64,000 bases of DNA from Gp7-AA10 sp035636095 (GTDB taxonomy: Bacteria; Acidobacteriota; Thermoanaerobaculia; Gp7-AA8): NCBI GenBank assembly GCA_035636095.1, contig DASPZU010000001.1:12395-76394 (forward strand), given 5' to 3'. A program made the position numbers and the translations under genes. This document shows, piece by piece, positions 27,280-36,368 of this stretch. The notes under the pieces were generated by a model. The model did not search any database. It saw only the letters and a list, made by a program, of their open reading frames with translations, and was not told the DNA's origin. The first letter of the stretch is position 1; the number at the start of each line of letters is the position of its first letter.

Positions 27280-29057
27280 AAAACACTCTGGTCATCGCGC
27301 GTCGCGAGCTCACTGAAAAGCGCTTCGTCTTTTTGACCGCGATCGCATTCGCCGTCCTGGCCATGATCGTGCCGTTCATGCCCGGCGTTCACGCGAGCGA
27401 GAGACGCAACGCGCTGGCGATGGCGTCGCTCATTTTCTCCACCGGATTCACGGTCGGCCTGGCGGCAATCCTCGGCGCGAACATCATCGGACGCGAGCTG
27501 TCCGACGGGCGCCTGTCGTTCTACTTCTCGAAGCCGGTGTCGGCGGCGTCGATCTGGTTCGGAAAATTGATCGCTGCTACGCTGCTGATTGCCGTGTCGT
27601 TCGCGATCATCGCCTTGCCGGCGTCGATCGCAGGAATCGGAGGTGTCGTCCGAACCTGGACCAACCTGGGCGAGTCATTGCCGACCATCCGCATCATCCT
27701 CGCGGCCGCCCTCGTGCTTTTTCTCCTCGGCCACGTGATCGGGACGTTCGCGCGCTCGCGCTCGGCGTGGATCGTCGTTGATTTCGTCGCCGCTACGCTG
27801 TGCGGGATTGCGATCTGGCTCATCATGCGCTCGCTTCTCCAGGGCTATGCATTCGGGTTAACGGAGCGTCTGGGGCGGTTTCTCGCCATTGAGGCTGCCA
27901 TTGCGATCATCGCCGGCGGCCTCTGGCAGGTCGCCAAGGGACGCACCGATCGCAAACGCAGCCACATCGAGCTCTCGCGATTTCTGTGGATCGCGCTCGG
28001 AAGCGCGCTCGTCATCATCGCCGGATACGCCGTGTGGGTCGAGTCCGTTTCATTCGCGGATTTGGTCCCCGAATCCGCCGATCATTCTCCCAATGGATCG
28101 TGGGCGATCATCGGTGGACGCGGAAGACACCGCGAAGACTATCGCGCGTCATTCCTGTACGACCTCCGCGACAATCGTGCGGTTCGCATTCCAGCATTGA
28201 ACCCATATGCTGCGATCCAGTTTTCCGCCGATGAGCGAACATTTTCGTGGGTGACGCGAACGCCGAACGCGCCGGTGGGTGAGTTCTACGTCGCGAAGGT
28301 CGATTCCAAGACTCCTCACGCCGTGGCGACCAGAATCCCGGCCACCGGAAACTACGCCCTCTCCGACGATGGTTCGCGCGCGGCGATCGTAAGCAGCGGC
28401 CGACTGGTCACGATCTATGACCTCGCGACTCTTTCTTCGCTGGGATCGGTCCGCCTGGCCGAGGGTCAGTACATCGTTCCGCTGTTCATCACAAATGATC
28501 TCATGCGAATCTACGTGCATGGCAATGGCACGAAAATCTTCGAATACGACGTCGTGAAGAAGACTCTCCGCCAGACCGGCGTCCTGCCCGATGCCTTCCG
28601 TCTGAACCACGACCGCACACGTGCGGCTGCCTACTGGAAGCGTCCGGCAATCGAAATCTACGACGCGCGCACTGGAGCGCTTCTAACGAAAATTGACAGG
28701 AGGCCCACCACGGTGAGGTTTCTCGATGACGGCAGGATCGCGGCGGCCAAAGAGAACGCGCTGGAGATTTTCAGTCCTGATGGCGCGCTGCTGCGCTCGA
28801 TCGATCTGCCGAAGGAGATCAAGTACCTTGTCAATGCCGGCGGCGGCCGGGTGGTGGTCGTCATGTTGAACCAGGGTCGCCGGCCGACTTCAGTGCTGAT
28901 CGACGTCGATCGCGGGGTCGTCGTGCGAACGGAGGAGGGGCTCCTGCCGGAATACGCCGCGCGAGGATCGCAGCTCCTTTGTCAGAACATCGCGAAAGAT
29001 CTCATAGTGTGGGATACCGTCACCGGCGAGAAGCGCGTCATTTTGAAGCGGTCATGA
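27276..29057 (+). CDS. ABC-2 type permease fused to a beta-propeller-like domain
   Basis: The N-terminal half (~residues 1-255) is hydrophobic with about six transmembrane helices, typical of ABC-2 exporters (SDGRLSFYFSKPVSAASIWFG). A further helix (FLWIALGSALVIIAGYAVWV) leads into a ~310-residue soluble C-terminal part. That part has repeated WD/YVTN-like blades such as NYALSDDGSRAAIVSSGRLV, IYDLATLSSL and VLIDVDRGVVV. The C-terminal part is probably periplasmic. Such a fusion could sense or present a ligand; the substrate is unknown. It overlaps the flanking genes by ATGA on both sides. Confidence 0.85.
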   Translation: MKNTLVIARRELTEKRFVFLTAIAFAVLAMIVPFMPGVHASERRNALAMASLIFSTGFTVGLAAILGANIIGRELSDGRLSFYFSKPVSAASIWFGKLIAATLLIAVSFAIIALPASIAGIGGVVRTWTNLGESLPTIRIILAAALVLFLLGHVIGTFARSRSAWIVVDFVAATLCGIAIWLIMRSLLQGYAFGLTERLGRFLAIEAAIAIIAGGLWQVAKGRTDRKRSHIELSRFLWIALGSALVIIAGYAVWVESVSFADLVPESADHSPNGSWAIIGGRGRHREDYRASFLYDLRDNRAVRIPALNPYAAIQFSADERTFSWVTRTPNAPVGEFYVAKVDSKTPHAVATRIPATGNYALSDDGSRAAIVSSGRLVTIYDLATLSSLGSVRLAEGQYIVPLFITNDLMRIYVHGNGTKIFEYDVVKKTLRQTGVLPDAFRLNHDRTRAAAYWKRPAIEIYDARTGALLTKIDRRPTTVRFLDDGRIAAAKENALEIFSPDGALLRSIDLPKEIKYLVNAGGGRVVVVMLNQGRRPTSVLIDVDRGVVVRTEEGLLPEYAARGSQLLCQNIAKDLIVWDTVTGEKRVILKRS

Positions 29058-31339
29058 AAGCAAAGGTTGCGGTTGCGACGATTCTTTTCGTGATCGCCGG
29101 CTTCCCCGCCACGGGAGCGATGCGCGTCACTCGCGACGGCGTCACCGTTCCAGCCGCGGAGCTTTGCTACTACGCGGCCGCGGGCACTGAGAATCCGTTC
29201 GTGCAGCAGTTCGCATCGAACAGGGTCAACTGTTCGCCGACATTGCCGCCGGGGCGCTGGAATGTCTACGCGCGTCAGGGAACTCAATTCATCAGCGCGC
29301 GCGTCGTCCTCAGCGACACGCCGGACGCGGAGCTTCGCCTCGAACCGGCCGCGACCATCGAGTTGCCCCGGGCGGGCGGCGTTTACCTGACCGACACCAT
29401 CAGCTTTTTTCCAGGCGCCGGGAAAATTCTCGTTCCCGCCGAACGCGATCTCGTGCCGATGCTGGTCGAGAACAAGAAGATGATCGGCGTCGCACCGATC
29501 GTTCACCCGCACGCTGGCGAGACCATCCGCGTTTCGTCGTTCGCATCGCGGGCCCTCGTCACGTGGCTGTCGATCGCGCCAGCCGACCTCGAAGCGCTTC
29601 GTGCTGCTCGCAAGCCGCGGCCTCCGACCATCCTCGCGAACCAGAAGGTAAAGCCGATCAACCCGATCGTTGGGACGATCAACCTCGACAAGGCTATACA
29701 GATTTTTTCAGACCTGCCGGATGGCGACGTCATCGTCACGGCTACGGGAGTGCCATGGAGAGGGCAGGAGATGCGCGCAAGGCAGGAAAATCGCGTTGTC
29801 ATGCTCGATCAGCCGTTGCGCCTCCTGCCATCGTCATCGCTAATCGTCGAGTGGTATACCACCGTCGATCTGGCCAGTCTTTCTGAACGACTGGTTTCCG
29901 ATTGCAAGAAAACGAGAGTGGAGGCCGAGACCACCTTCGCACTTTCACTGCTGAAGTGCAGCGGAATCGATCGCGATCGCTGCGTGACCATCAAGGAAAG
30001 CGACATCTCAGTCAATGAGCGCGCCGGTCGCGTTGCCTTCGACGATCTCGATCCATTGCAATACTTGCTCGAATTTCGGTATCGCAATCTCGTGCCACTG
30101 CGCCGCGCCATCGCGGTCAGGAAGTTCGATCAGGTCCTCGAGCGCTTTCCGGTCGACTACTCGACTCTCTTCGGCAAGGTCACCGTCGGCGGCAAAGAGC
30201 CGGAACGGCCCATCCGAATCGATTTTGACTGGAATGGACCGCCAAGCGCGATGACCGACGCGCATGGCGAGTACTTCGCGGTTATCGAAAAGCCGCCCGC
30301 GAAAGATCGCGTTCTTCGGCTGCGAACATGTAATGGCGCGACTGACGCGTCGTACATCGTCGATCGCGATGTCGCCCCGAATTCCCGGTTCGATATCGAT
30401 CTGCCGTCCAACAAGATCACCGTCGAGGCGGTGGACGCGAAGAGTGGCGCGCCGGTGGCTGGTGCTCGTGTGCGCTACGGCGCCTTCCGGAGCGACGAGA
30501 TGTCGTCGACGTATTACTTCCGATTGGCGATCGAGAACGATGCGCCCGCTCACACCGACAGGGACGGGCAGTACACCATCGTGAATCTGTCACCCGACAA
30601 GACAATCCATATCTGCCTCGAGCACGACGATTACGAGCGCACGTGTCCCGAAACGTTCAAAGTGACGTCCACCGAGACAAAGACGCTTCGCGTTCCGATG
30701 CAGCCGCGCAACGCCTTTCACGGGCGCGTGATCGGGCCGCAATCGATTGCCGGTGGCCAAATCTACTGGTTCAGCCCTGACGGGCAGCAGGCCGAATCGG
30801 TGCCGGCGAGCGACGATGGAACGTTTCGATTCAACCGCGAACACGGACCGGACGAGGTTCTGGTCCTGGTCTCGATCAATTTGCCGCTCTTCATCCAACG
30901 CCAGCCCATGTTGCACGCCAGCGATGCGCTCGACATCGCCATTCCCGCGGCGCCGAGCCGCAGCTTCGAGGTCTCGATTTCGGAACAGGCGCCGCAGACG
31001 GACGCGCTGATCACGATCGCGATCGGCGATCTGATCGTGCCCTATCCGGCCTTCTCGCAGCACCTCGCGTTGCACGGCTCGATGCTGGCAGTGCGCAATC
31101 GAGGTCCGCTCCTGGTTCCCGACATCCTCGAAACGGCGCCCATCTCCGTCCTCCTTGGTCCGCCGCCCTCGACGGTCGTGCCGAGCCGAAACGATATTTT
31201 TCGACTGCCCCAATACCGCGGTGTTCCTCGAAAGCCGGTGACGGGAACGATGGTGGTTTTTAGCGCGCCAGGATCACCAGTACGAGGGCAATCGAAGCCG
31301 GCATCGCCTGAATCCACAGAATCGTCCGCTTGGCGGTGA
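29054..31339 (+). CDS. Large secreted protein with carboxypeptidase-regulatory-like repeats
   Basis: The 761-residue protein has a signal peptide (KVAVATILFVIAGFPATG). It looks all-beta, with segments resembling carboxypeptidase regulatory-like Ig domains: FGKVTVGGKEPERPIRIDFD (~375) and TVEAVDAKSGAPVAGARVRY (~460). The ATG overlaps the permease stop, so it belongs to the GntR/ABC operon and may be the exported cargo or a periplasmic partner. The 3' end overlaps the convergent DUF1304 gene by 80 bp. No enzymatic motif was recognised. Confidence 0.75.
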   Translation: MKAKVAVATILFVIAGFPATGAMRVTRDGVTVPAAELCYYAAAGTENPFVQQFASNRVNCSPTLPPGRWNVYARQGTQFISARVVLSDTPDAELRLEPAATIELPRAGGVYLTDTISFFPGAGKILVPAERDLVPMLVENKKMIGVAPIVHPHAGETIRVSSFASRALVTWLSIAPADLEALRAARKPRPPTILANQKVKPINPIVGTINLDKAIQIFSDLPDGDVIVTATGVPWRGQEMRARQENRVVMLDQPLRLLPSSSLIVEWYTTVDLASLSERLVSDCKKTRVEAETTFALSLLKCSGIDRDRCVTIKESDISVNERAGRVAFDDLDPLQYLLEFRYRNLVPLRRAIAVRKFDQVLERFPVDYSTLFGKVTVGGKEPERPIRIDFDWNGPPSAMTDAHGEYFAVIEKPPAKDRVLRLRTCNGATDASYIVDRDVAPNSRFDIDLPSNKITVEAVDAKSGAPVAGARVRYGAFRSDEMSSTYYFRLAIENDAPAHTDRDGQYTIVNLSPDKTIHICLEHDDYERTCPETFKVTSTETKTLRVPMQPRNAFHGRVIGPQSIAGGQIYWFSPDGQQAESVPASDDGTFRFNREHGPDEVLVLVSINLPLFIQRQPMLHASDALDIAIPAAPSRSFEVSISEQAPQTDALITIAIGDLIVPYPAFSQHLALHGSMLAVRNRGPLLVPDILETAPISVLLGPPPSTVVPSRNDIFRLPQYRGVPRKPVTGTMVVFSAPGSPVRGQSKPASPESTESSAWR

Positions 31340-31610
31340 TGGCGCCGAAGACTCCGGCGACGATCACGCAGACCAGGAAAAATACCTGCGCTGTCAGTCC
31401 GGAGTACAACGACCAAATCAGACCGGCGGCCAGAAAGCCGTTGTACAGCCCCTGGTTCGCGGCCAGAGCTCGCGAGGATTGCGCAACTTCCGACGTCAGC
31501 CCGAAGATGCGCCGGCCCGCCGGCTTGGTCCACAGAAACATTTCGAGGATGAGAAAGAGGACGTGCTCGAAGGCAACGAAGATGATCGCGATGTTCGAGG
31601 CCACCTTCAT
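31260..31610 (-). CDS. DUF1304 family membrane protein
   Basis: A 116-residue, four-helix membrane protein: KVASNIAIIFVAFEHVLFLI, YNGFLAAGLIWSLY, VFFLVCVIVAGVFGAITA, ASIALVLVILAR. The motifs FEHVLFLILEMFLW and NQGLYNGFLAAGL match DUF1304, whose function is unknown. It starts at ATG 31610, overlapping the stop of the upstream membrane gene (ATGA). Its 3' end overlaps the convergent secreted protein gene. Confidence 0.85.
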   Translation of the reverse strand: MKVASNIAIIFVAFEHVLFLILEMFLWTKPAGRRIFGLTSEVAQSSRALAANQGLYNGFLAAGLIWSLYSGLTAQVFFLVCVIVAGVFGAITAKRTILWIQAMPASIALVLVILAR

Positions 31611-32059
31611 CGCAACGACCAGACGTTCGCGATGAAAGCACCGATATGACACGCTCCGCGGATGCGGCTCCAGAAATTGAAGCCGCGCCGCGCCCGCTCG
31701 AGCGCGGCTGCGTCATCGCCGAGGTGGCGGACCGAGAGCATGTTGGGAGCGGCCTTGAGGGTTAAGGCCAGTCCGCTGAGGGTGAGTATCGCCGCCGCGA
31801 CCGCGGGCTCGCGCGCTCGCCGATCCTTTGCGAGTGCCAGCGCAGCTGCAACCGATAGAGCTGCGTGTCCGATGGCCAGCGGAGGATAGAACGCAGCCCC
31901 TCGCACCGAAAGATCAGCGTTGCGGCTGTAATCCGCCCAGAACTTCGGTCCGAGGCGGCCTAACGCCGGCAGCTCGACGACAAGGCGACCGGCGGTCGCA
32001 CCGGCGAGAATACCGCCAAAAGCGGTTGCGGCGAGGGAAAGGGTTCGCGCTCTGTTCAT
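31607..32059 (-). CDS. Membrane protein, DUF1772-like
   Basis: The 150-residue protein has four predicted helices (LAATAFGGILAGATAG, PPLAIGHAALSVAAALALA, AVAAAILTLSGLALTL, GACHIGAFIANVWSL). The C-terminal FWSRIRGACHIGAFIANV resembles DUF1772/anthrone-oxygenase-like proteins; this is a tentative match. Its ATG overlaps the pheS stop by one base (TGATG), so it occupies the position where pheT is normally found. Confidence 0.6.
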   Translation of the reverse strand: MNRARTLSLAATAFGGILAGATAGRLVVELPALGRLGPKFWADYSRNADLSVRGAAFYPPLAIGHAALSVAAALALAKDRRAREPAVAAAILTLSGLALTLKAAPNMLSVRHLGDDAAALERARRGFNFWSRIRGACHIGAFIANVWSLR

Positions 32060-33075
32060 CAGAACTGCTGCAGCACGCGCACGTCGTTCTCGAACAACGT
32101 GCGGATGTTCGGGACGTCGTACTTGATCATGGCGGCGCGGTCGAGTCCGAACCCGAACGCGAATCCGCTCCACACATCGGGATCGATTCCGACATTGCGC
32201 AACACCTGCGGATGAATCATTCCGCTGCCGAGGATTTCCATCCAACCCGTGAACGAGCAGGTGTTGCACCCTTTGCCTCGGCAAAACACGCACGACATGT
32301 CGACCTCCGCCGACGGCTCCGTGAACGGGAAGTAGCTCGGACGCATCCGCATGGCCAGGTCGGAGCCGAACAGCCGCTTGATGAACTGCTCGAGCGTGGC
32401 GCGCAGATGGCCGATGTGAATGCCTTTGTCGACCAGGAATCCTTCGGCCTGATGGAACACCGGCGACTTGCGCATGGTGATCTCGTCGCGGCGATACACC
32501 CGGCCGCAGGAGAGTACGCACAGTGGCGGCTTGAATCGCTCCATCGATCGGATCTGCACGTTGGAGGTGTGCGTGCGCAGCAGGAGTTGATCGACATCGA
32601 GAAAAAACGTGTCCTGCATGTCGCGGGCGGGATGGTCGGGCGTGAAGTTGAGGGCCTCGAAGTTGTACCAATCCGTTTCGACTTCCGGCCCCGGATCAAG
32701 CGAGTAGCCCATCTCGACGAAGATCTCCTCCAGCTCGCGGCGAACGAGCGTGGTCGGGTGGAGGTGGCCGAGGCGGGGGGCGCGGCCGGGGAGGGTGACG
32801 TCGATCGGCCGTTCTCCGACCGTCTTGTCGGCGGTGAGCCGCGCAGTTTTCTCTTTGAGCGCTTCTTCGGTGCGATCGCGCAATTTGTTCAGCGCATCGC
32901 CGATTTCACGTTTCTTCTCTTTCGGGACTTCTTTCAACCGCGCGAAGAGCGCCGGGATCAGCCCGGCCTTGCGGCCGAAGTAGCGTACCCGGACTTCGTC
33001 GATGGCACGCGCATTATTCGCGGACGCCAGGTCGCGGTCGAATTCCGATCCCGTGCGAGTGATGTCGTCGAGCAT
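32059..33075 (-). CDS. pheS: Phenylalanyl-tRNA synthetase alpha subunit
   Basis: The 338-residue class II synthetase subunit charges tRNA-Phe in complex with PheT. The N-terminal coiled coil (~1-85) is followed by motif 2 (RTHTSNVQIRSME), RVYRRDEITMRKSPVFHQAEGF and motif 3 (FGFGLDRAAMIKYDVPNIR). Length is normal. The ATG is directly against a heptad palindrome. pheT is absent from the expected downstream position, which is taken by small membrane proteins. Confidence 0.97.
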   Translation of the reverse strand: MLDDITRTGSEFDRDLASANNARAIDEVRVRYFGRKAGLIPALFARLKEVPKEKKREIGDALNKLRDRTEEALKEKTARLTADKTVGERPIDVTLPGRAPRLGHLHPTTLVRRELEEIFVEMGYSLDPGPEVETDWYNFEALNFTPDHPARDMQDTFFLDVDQLLLRTHTSNVQIRSMERFKPPLCVLSCGRVYRRDEITMRKSPVFHQAEGFLVDKGIHIGHLRATLEQFIKRLFGSDLAMRMRPSYFPFTEPSAEVDMSCVFCRGKGCNTCSFTGWMEILGSGMIHPQVLRNVGIDPDVWSGFAFGFGLDRAAMIKYDVPNIRTLFENDVRVLQQF

Positions 33076-33130
33076 GGTTGTCGGTTGTCAGTTGTCGGTT
33101 GTCGACAACCGATCACCGACAACGGACAAC
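33076..33130. repeat. Heptad-repeat palindrome between rplT and pheS
   Basis: Four 7-mers of ggttgtc (33076-33103) are followed without a loop by their inverted complement (33104-33130); 23 of 27 positions pair. The centre is GGTTGTCGACAACC. It directly abuts the pheS start codon, so in RNA it would form a long stem just upstream of or over the start region. Confidence 0.85.
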
Positions 33131-33140
33131 GCGGCGCAGT

Positions 33141-33521
33141 CTACTGCGCCGCAGACTTTTTCGCTTTTTCGAGTGCGCCGCGCGCGGTGTCGACGAAGGC
33201 CGCGAAGGCCTTGCTGTCGCGGACGGCAAGATCCGCCAGAATCTTGCGATCGACCGTCGCCCCGGCAGCTTTGAGACCCGCCATGAGTTGCGAGTAGGAA
33301 ATGCCAAGCGCGCGAGCGGCGGCGTTGATGCGCGCGATCCACAGCTTTCGAAAATCGCCTTTGCGATCCTTGCGGCCGGCGTAGGCGAAATTGAGACCGC
33401 GGTTCACCTGCTCCTTGGCGATGCGGTGGCCGCGCGACTTCATCCCCCAATAGCCCTTGGCGGCTTTCAGGATCTTGGCGCGGCGATTCTTTCTCTTGGG
33501 ACCTCTTTTGACTCGGGGCAT
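33141..33521 (-). CDS. rplT: 50S ribosomal protein L20
   Basis: The 126-residue basic protein matches L20: MPRVKRGPKRKNRRAKIL at the N-terminus, GYWGMKSRGHRIAKEQVNRG, RKGDFRKLWIARINAAAR, and a short KKSAAQ tail. It is part of the conserved infC-rpmI-rplT ribosomal cluster. L20 autoregulates this operon in several bacteria; no obvious mimic structure was identified here. Confidence 0.98.
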   Translation of the reverse strand: MPRVKRGPKRKNRRAKILKAAKGYWGMKSRGHRIAKEQVNRGLNFAYAGRKDRKGDFRKLWIARINAAARALGISYSQLMAGLKAAGATVDRKILADLAVRDSKAFAAFVDTARGALEKAKKSAAQ

Positions 33522-33587
33522 GTTGTCTCCTCGTTTTGGAATTCATGAGCGGGCGGGTCAGGAGAACCGCGCCGCGCTCGAACGCCC

Positions 33588-33785
33588 TTACAGGTAGGGC
33601 ACCATCTTCTTGACGGTCTTGCGATTGGCCTTCGAAACCTCGGTCTCGGACGCCAGGGCCGCCTTACGACCGGGGCGCTTCTTGGTCAGGATGTGCGAAT
33701 GGAAGGCATGGCTCCGCTGCAGCTTTCCGCTGCCGCTCTTTTTGAACCGCTTGGCGGCTCCGCGGTGCGTCTTCAGTTTCGGCAT
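33588..33785 (-). CDS. rpmI: 50S ribosomal protein L35
   Basis: The 65-residue basic protein matches L35: MPKLKTHRGAAKRFKKSGSG, the HAFHSHILTKKRPGRKA segment, and the C-terminal KTVKKMVPYL. It sits 61 bp after infC and 66 bp before rplT in the classic operon order. Confidence 0.98.
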   Translation of the reverse strand: MPKLKTHRGAAKRFKKSGSGKLQRSHAFHSHILTKKRPGRKAALASETEVSKANRKTVKKMVPYL

Positions 33786-33846
33786 AGCGGGAGTCCTAAC
33801 TTGCTGATCTGTGAATGAATTCCCGGCGTCAGGATGACGGTTCGCG

Positions 33847-34401
33847 TCACTTATTGGGCGCGATGACGATGTTCATCCGATTGCCCTGCACGTCGGGATT
33901 CGCGCTCTCGGCGGTCCCGAATTCCTTGATGTCCGTCAAAAGGCGATCGAGGACCGCCTTGCCGAGCTCCATGTGGCTCATCTCGCGGCCGCGGAACCGG
34001 ATGGATGCCTTGACCTTATCGCCGTGCTGCAGGAAACGGATGATGTTGTTCCTCTTGAAGTCGAAATCGTGCTCGTCGATGCGAGGGCGGAACTGCACCT
34101 CTTTGACGACGATGACCTTCTGCTTTTTCTTCGCTTCGCTCTGCTTTTTCTTCTGCTGGAAAACGTACTTGCCGTAATCCATGATCTTGCAGACCGGCGG
34201 ATTGGCGGTCGGCGAGATCTCGACCAGATCGAGGTCCTTTTCTCTGGCAAGATCCTGCGCCTGCTGCAGGGGCACAACTCCGACCTGTTTGCCCTCCTGG
34301 TCGATCAACCGGACCTCATTGGCCCGGATCAGGTCATTGATTCTTGATTGTGGTTCGGTGGGTTTACGGTCGAATCGCGATCCTCTACGTGGCGGGTAAA
34401 T
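33847..34401 (-). CDS. infC: Translation initiation factor IF-3, AUU start
   Basis: This 184-residue factor binds 30S and checks start codons. The complete N-terminal domain (RINDLIRANEVRLIDQEGKQ) requires a start upstream of any ATG, GTG or TTG in frame. An ATT codon at 34401-34399, eight bases after a perfect AGGAGG (minus strand, 34415-34410), gives IYPPRRGSRFDRKPTEPQSR as the N-terminus. Start codon AUU is the well-known autoregulatory feature of infC. The C-terminal domain includes ANPPVCKIMDYGKYVFQQKK and RFRGREMSHMELG. It lies 46 bp after thrS, as in many bacteria. Confidence 0.95.
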   Translation of the reverse strand: MYPPRRGSRFDRKPTEPQSRINDLIRANEVRLIDQEGKQVGVVPLQQAQDLAREKDLDLVEISPTANPPVCKIMDYGKYVFQQKKKQSEAKKKQKVIVVKEVQFRPRIDEHDFDFKRNNIIRFLQHGDKVKASIRFRGREMSHMELGKAVLDRLLTDIKEFGTAESANPDVQGNRMNIVIAPNK

Positions 34402-34447
34402 ACTTTAGTCCTCCTGTTGTTGGGCGTCCGAATCTACGGTCAACGAT

Positions 34448-36361
34448 TTACAAAGTCAAGGAGCGGGAGGAAATGCGCTCCCGCGCTTCGGAAATGAATT
34501 GGTCGACGGCCATCGAGCCCTGGTCGCCGCCGCTGCGCTTGCGCAGGCTGACGGTTCCGCTGGACGCTTCCTTCTCGCCCACCACCAGCATGTACGGGAT
34601 TTTCTTCAGTTGCGCGTCGCGGATTTTCGCTCCTAATTTCTCATTGCTTCCGTCGATCTCGACTCGCAATCCAGCCTGGCGCAATTTCGCGGCGGTCTGG
34701 TTGGCGTAGTCGACGAATTTTTCGGAAAGCGGCAGCACGATCGCCTGCACCGGCGCGAGCCAAACGGGAAACGCGCCGGCGAAGTGCTCGATGATGATGC
34801 CGATGAACCGCTCCAGCGATCCAAGAATTGCACGGTGGATCATTACCGGCCGATGCTCGGCGTTGTCGGCGCCGATATAGGTGAGCTTGAAGCGCTCCGG
34901 CTGGCCGTAGTCGAGCTGAACGGTTCCGAGCTGCCACGGACGGCCGATCACATCGGTCACGTTGAAGTCGAGCTTGGGACCGTAGAACGCGCCGTCGCCG
35001 GCGTTGACGTGATAGGGCACTCCCTTCTTCTTCATTGCCTGTTCCAGCGCGCTCTCGGCGGCGTCCCACATGGCGTCGGTGCCGATCCGCTTGGGAGGAC
35101 GCGTCGACAGGTTGATCTTCACGTCGGTGAAACCGAAGACGTCATAGATCTCCTTGATCAGATTCAATTCGCGCTCGATTTCGGGCTGGATCTGCTCGGG
35201 AGTGACGAACAAATGCGCGTCATCCTGCGCGAATGCACGCACCCGGGTGAGTCCGTGCGTGACACCCGATCGCTCATAGCGATGGAGCCGCGAAAAATTC
35301 GCCAGGCGGACCGGAAGATCTCGATACGAGTGCCGCTCCATGGCGTACACCTGGATGTCGCCCGGACAATTCATCGGCTTCAGCGCGTACTCCCGTTCCT
35401 CCACCTCGGTGAAGAACATGTTCTCTTTGTAGTTGTCGTAGTGGCCGGAGGTTTTGAACAACTCCGTATCCCACACCAGCGGGGTCACCAGCTCGCTGTA
35501 GCCGTCGCGGCGATAGAACGAGCGGACAAAGTCGAGAAGCTCGTTGTAAACGATTGCGCCTCTGGGGAGGAAGATCGGCATCGCGGGAGCGTAGTGCGAG
35601 AAGTACAAGAGTCCGAGCTCTTTGCCCAGCTTGCGATGATCGCGCGCCCGCGCCTCCTCCATCCGTCTGAGGTATTCCTGCAGCTCTTTTTCATCCGACC
35701 ACGCCGTCCCGTAGATGCGCTGCAGCATGGCGTTGCGCTCGTCGCCCCGCCAGTACGCACCGGCCACCGAAGTGAGCTTGAATGCTCCCAGCCGCCCGGT
35801 GGAAGGAACGTGAGGTCCGCGGCAGAGATCGAACCAATCGCCCTGGCGGTAAACCGACAGAGTCTCGTCGCCCGGGATCGCTCTGATGATCTCGACCTTG
35901 TACTTTTCGCCTAACTTGCCGAAGGTTTCGATCGCTTTGTCGCGATTCCATTCTTCGCGCCGAATGGCCAGATCGCGCTTCGAGATCTCGGCCATCTTTT
36001 CTTCGATTCTGCGCAGGTCTTCATCGGTGAAGGGGCGATCGGTTCCAAAGTCGTAGTAGAAGCCGTTCTCGATCACCGGACCGATGGTGACCTGAGTTCC
36101 GGGGAACAACTCCTGGACGGCCATCGCCATCAGATGCGCGGTCGAGTGGCGGATGGTGTCGAGCCCTTCGCTCGACTTCGGGGTGACGATCTCGACTCTC
36201 GCGCCGCTGGGCACTTTGGCGTAGACGTCGACCACTTTGCCATTCACTTTTCCCGCGATGGCGTCCTTGGCGAGGCGCTTTCCGATCGAGGCCGCAACGT
36301 CGGCCACGGTGGCGTTGTCGGGAACGTCTTTTTTCGAACCGTCGGGGAGTTCTACCTGCAT
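34448..36361 (-). CDS. thrS: Threonyl-tRNA synthetase
   Basis: This class II synthetase of about 637 residues has a TGS domain (QVELPDGSKKDVPDNATVAD), an editing domain with HSTAHLMAMAV and YRGDERNAMLQRIYG, a catalytic core (FLPRGAIVYNELL, NCPGDIQVY, RYERSGVTHGLTRVRAFAQDD) and a C-terminal anticodon-binding domain. I chose ATG 36361, preceded by GAGG seven bases upstream; an ATG at 36382 lies in a heptad array and would add seven residues. Upstream on the same strand are a Thr-rich leader peptide and a terminator, so expression is probably set by threonine-tRNA-sensing attenuation. Confidence 0.97.
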   Translation of the reverse strand: MQVELPDGSKKDVPDNATVADVAASIGKRLAKDAIAGKVNGKVVDVYAKVPSGARVEIVTPKSSEGLDTIRHSTAHLMAMAVQELFPGTQVTIGPVIENGFYYDFGTDRPFTDEDLRRIEEKMAEISKRDLAIRREEWNRDKAIETFGKLGEKYKVEIIRAIPGDETLSVYRQGDWFDLCRGPHVPSTGRLGAFKLTSVAGAYWRGDERNAMLQRIYGTAWSDEKELQEYLRRMEEARARDHRKLGKELGLLYFSHYAPAMPIFLPRGAIVYNELLDFVRSFYRRDGYSELVTPLVWDTELFKTSGHYDNYKENMFFTEVEEREYALKPMNCPGDIQVYAMERHSYRDLPVRLANFSRLHRYERSGVTHGLTRVRAFAQDDAHLFVTPEQIQPEIERELNLIKEIYDVFGFTDVKINLSTRPPKRIGTDAMWDAAESALEQAMKKKGVPYHVNAGDGAFYGPKLDFNVTDVIGRPWQLGTVQLDYGQPERFKLTYIGADNAEHRPVMIHRAILGSLERFIGIIIEHFAGAFPVWLAPVQAIVLPLSEKFVDYANQTAAKLRQAGLRVEIDGSNEKLGAKIRDAQLKKIPYMLVVGEKEASSGTVSLRKRSGGDQGSMAVDQFISEARERISSRSLTL

Positions 36362-36368
36362 TTCCAAA

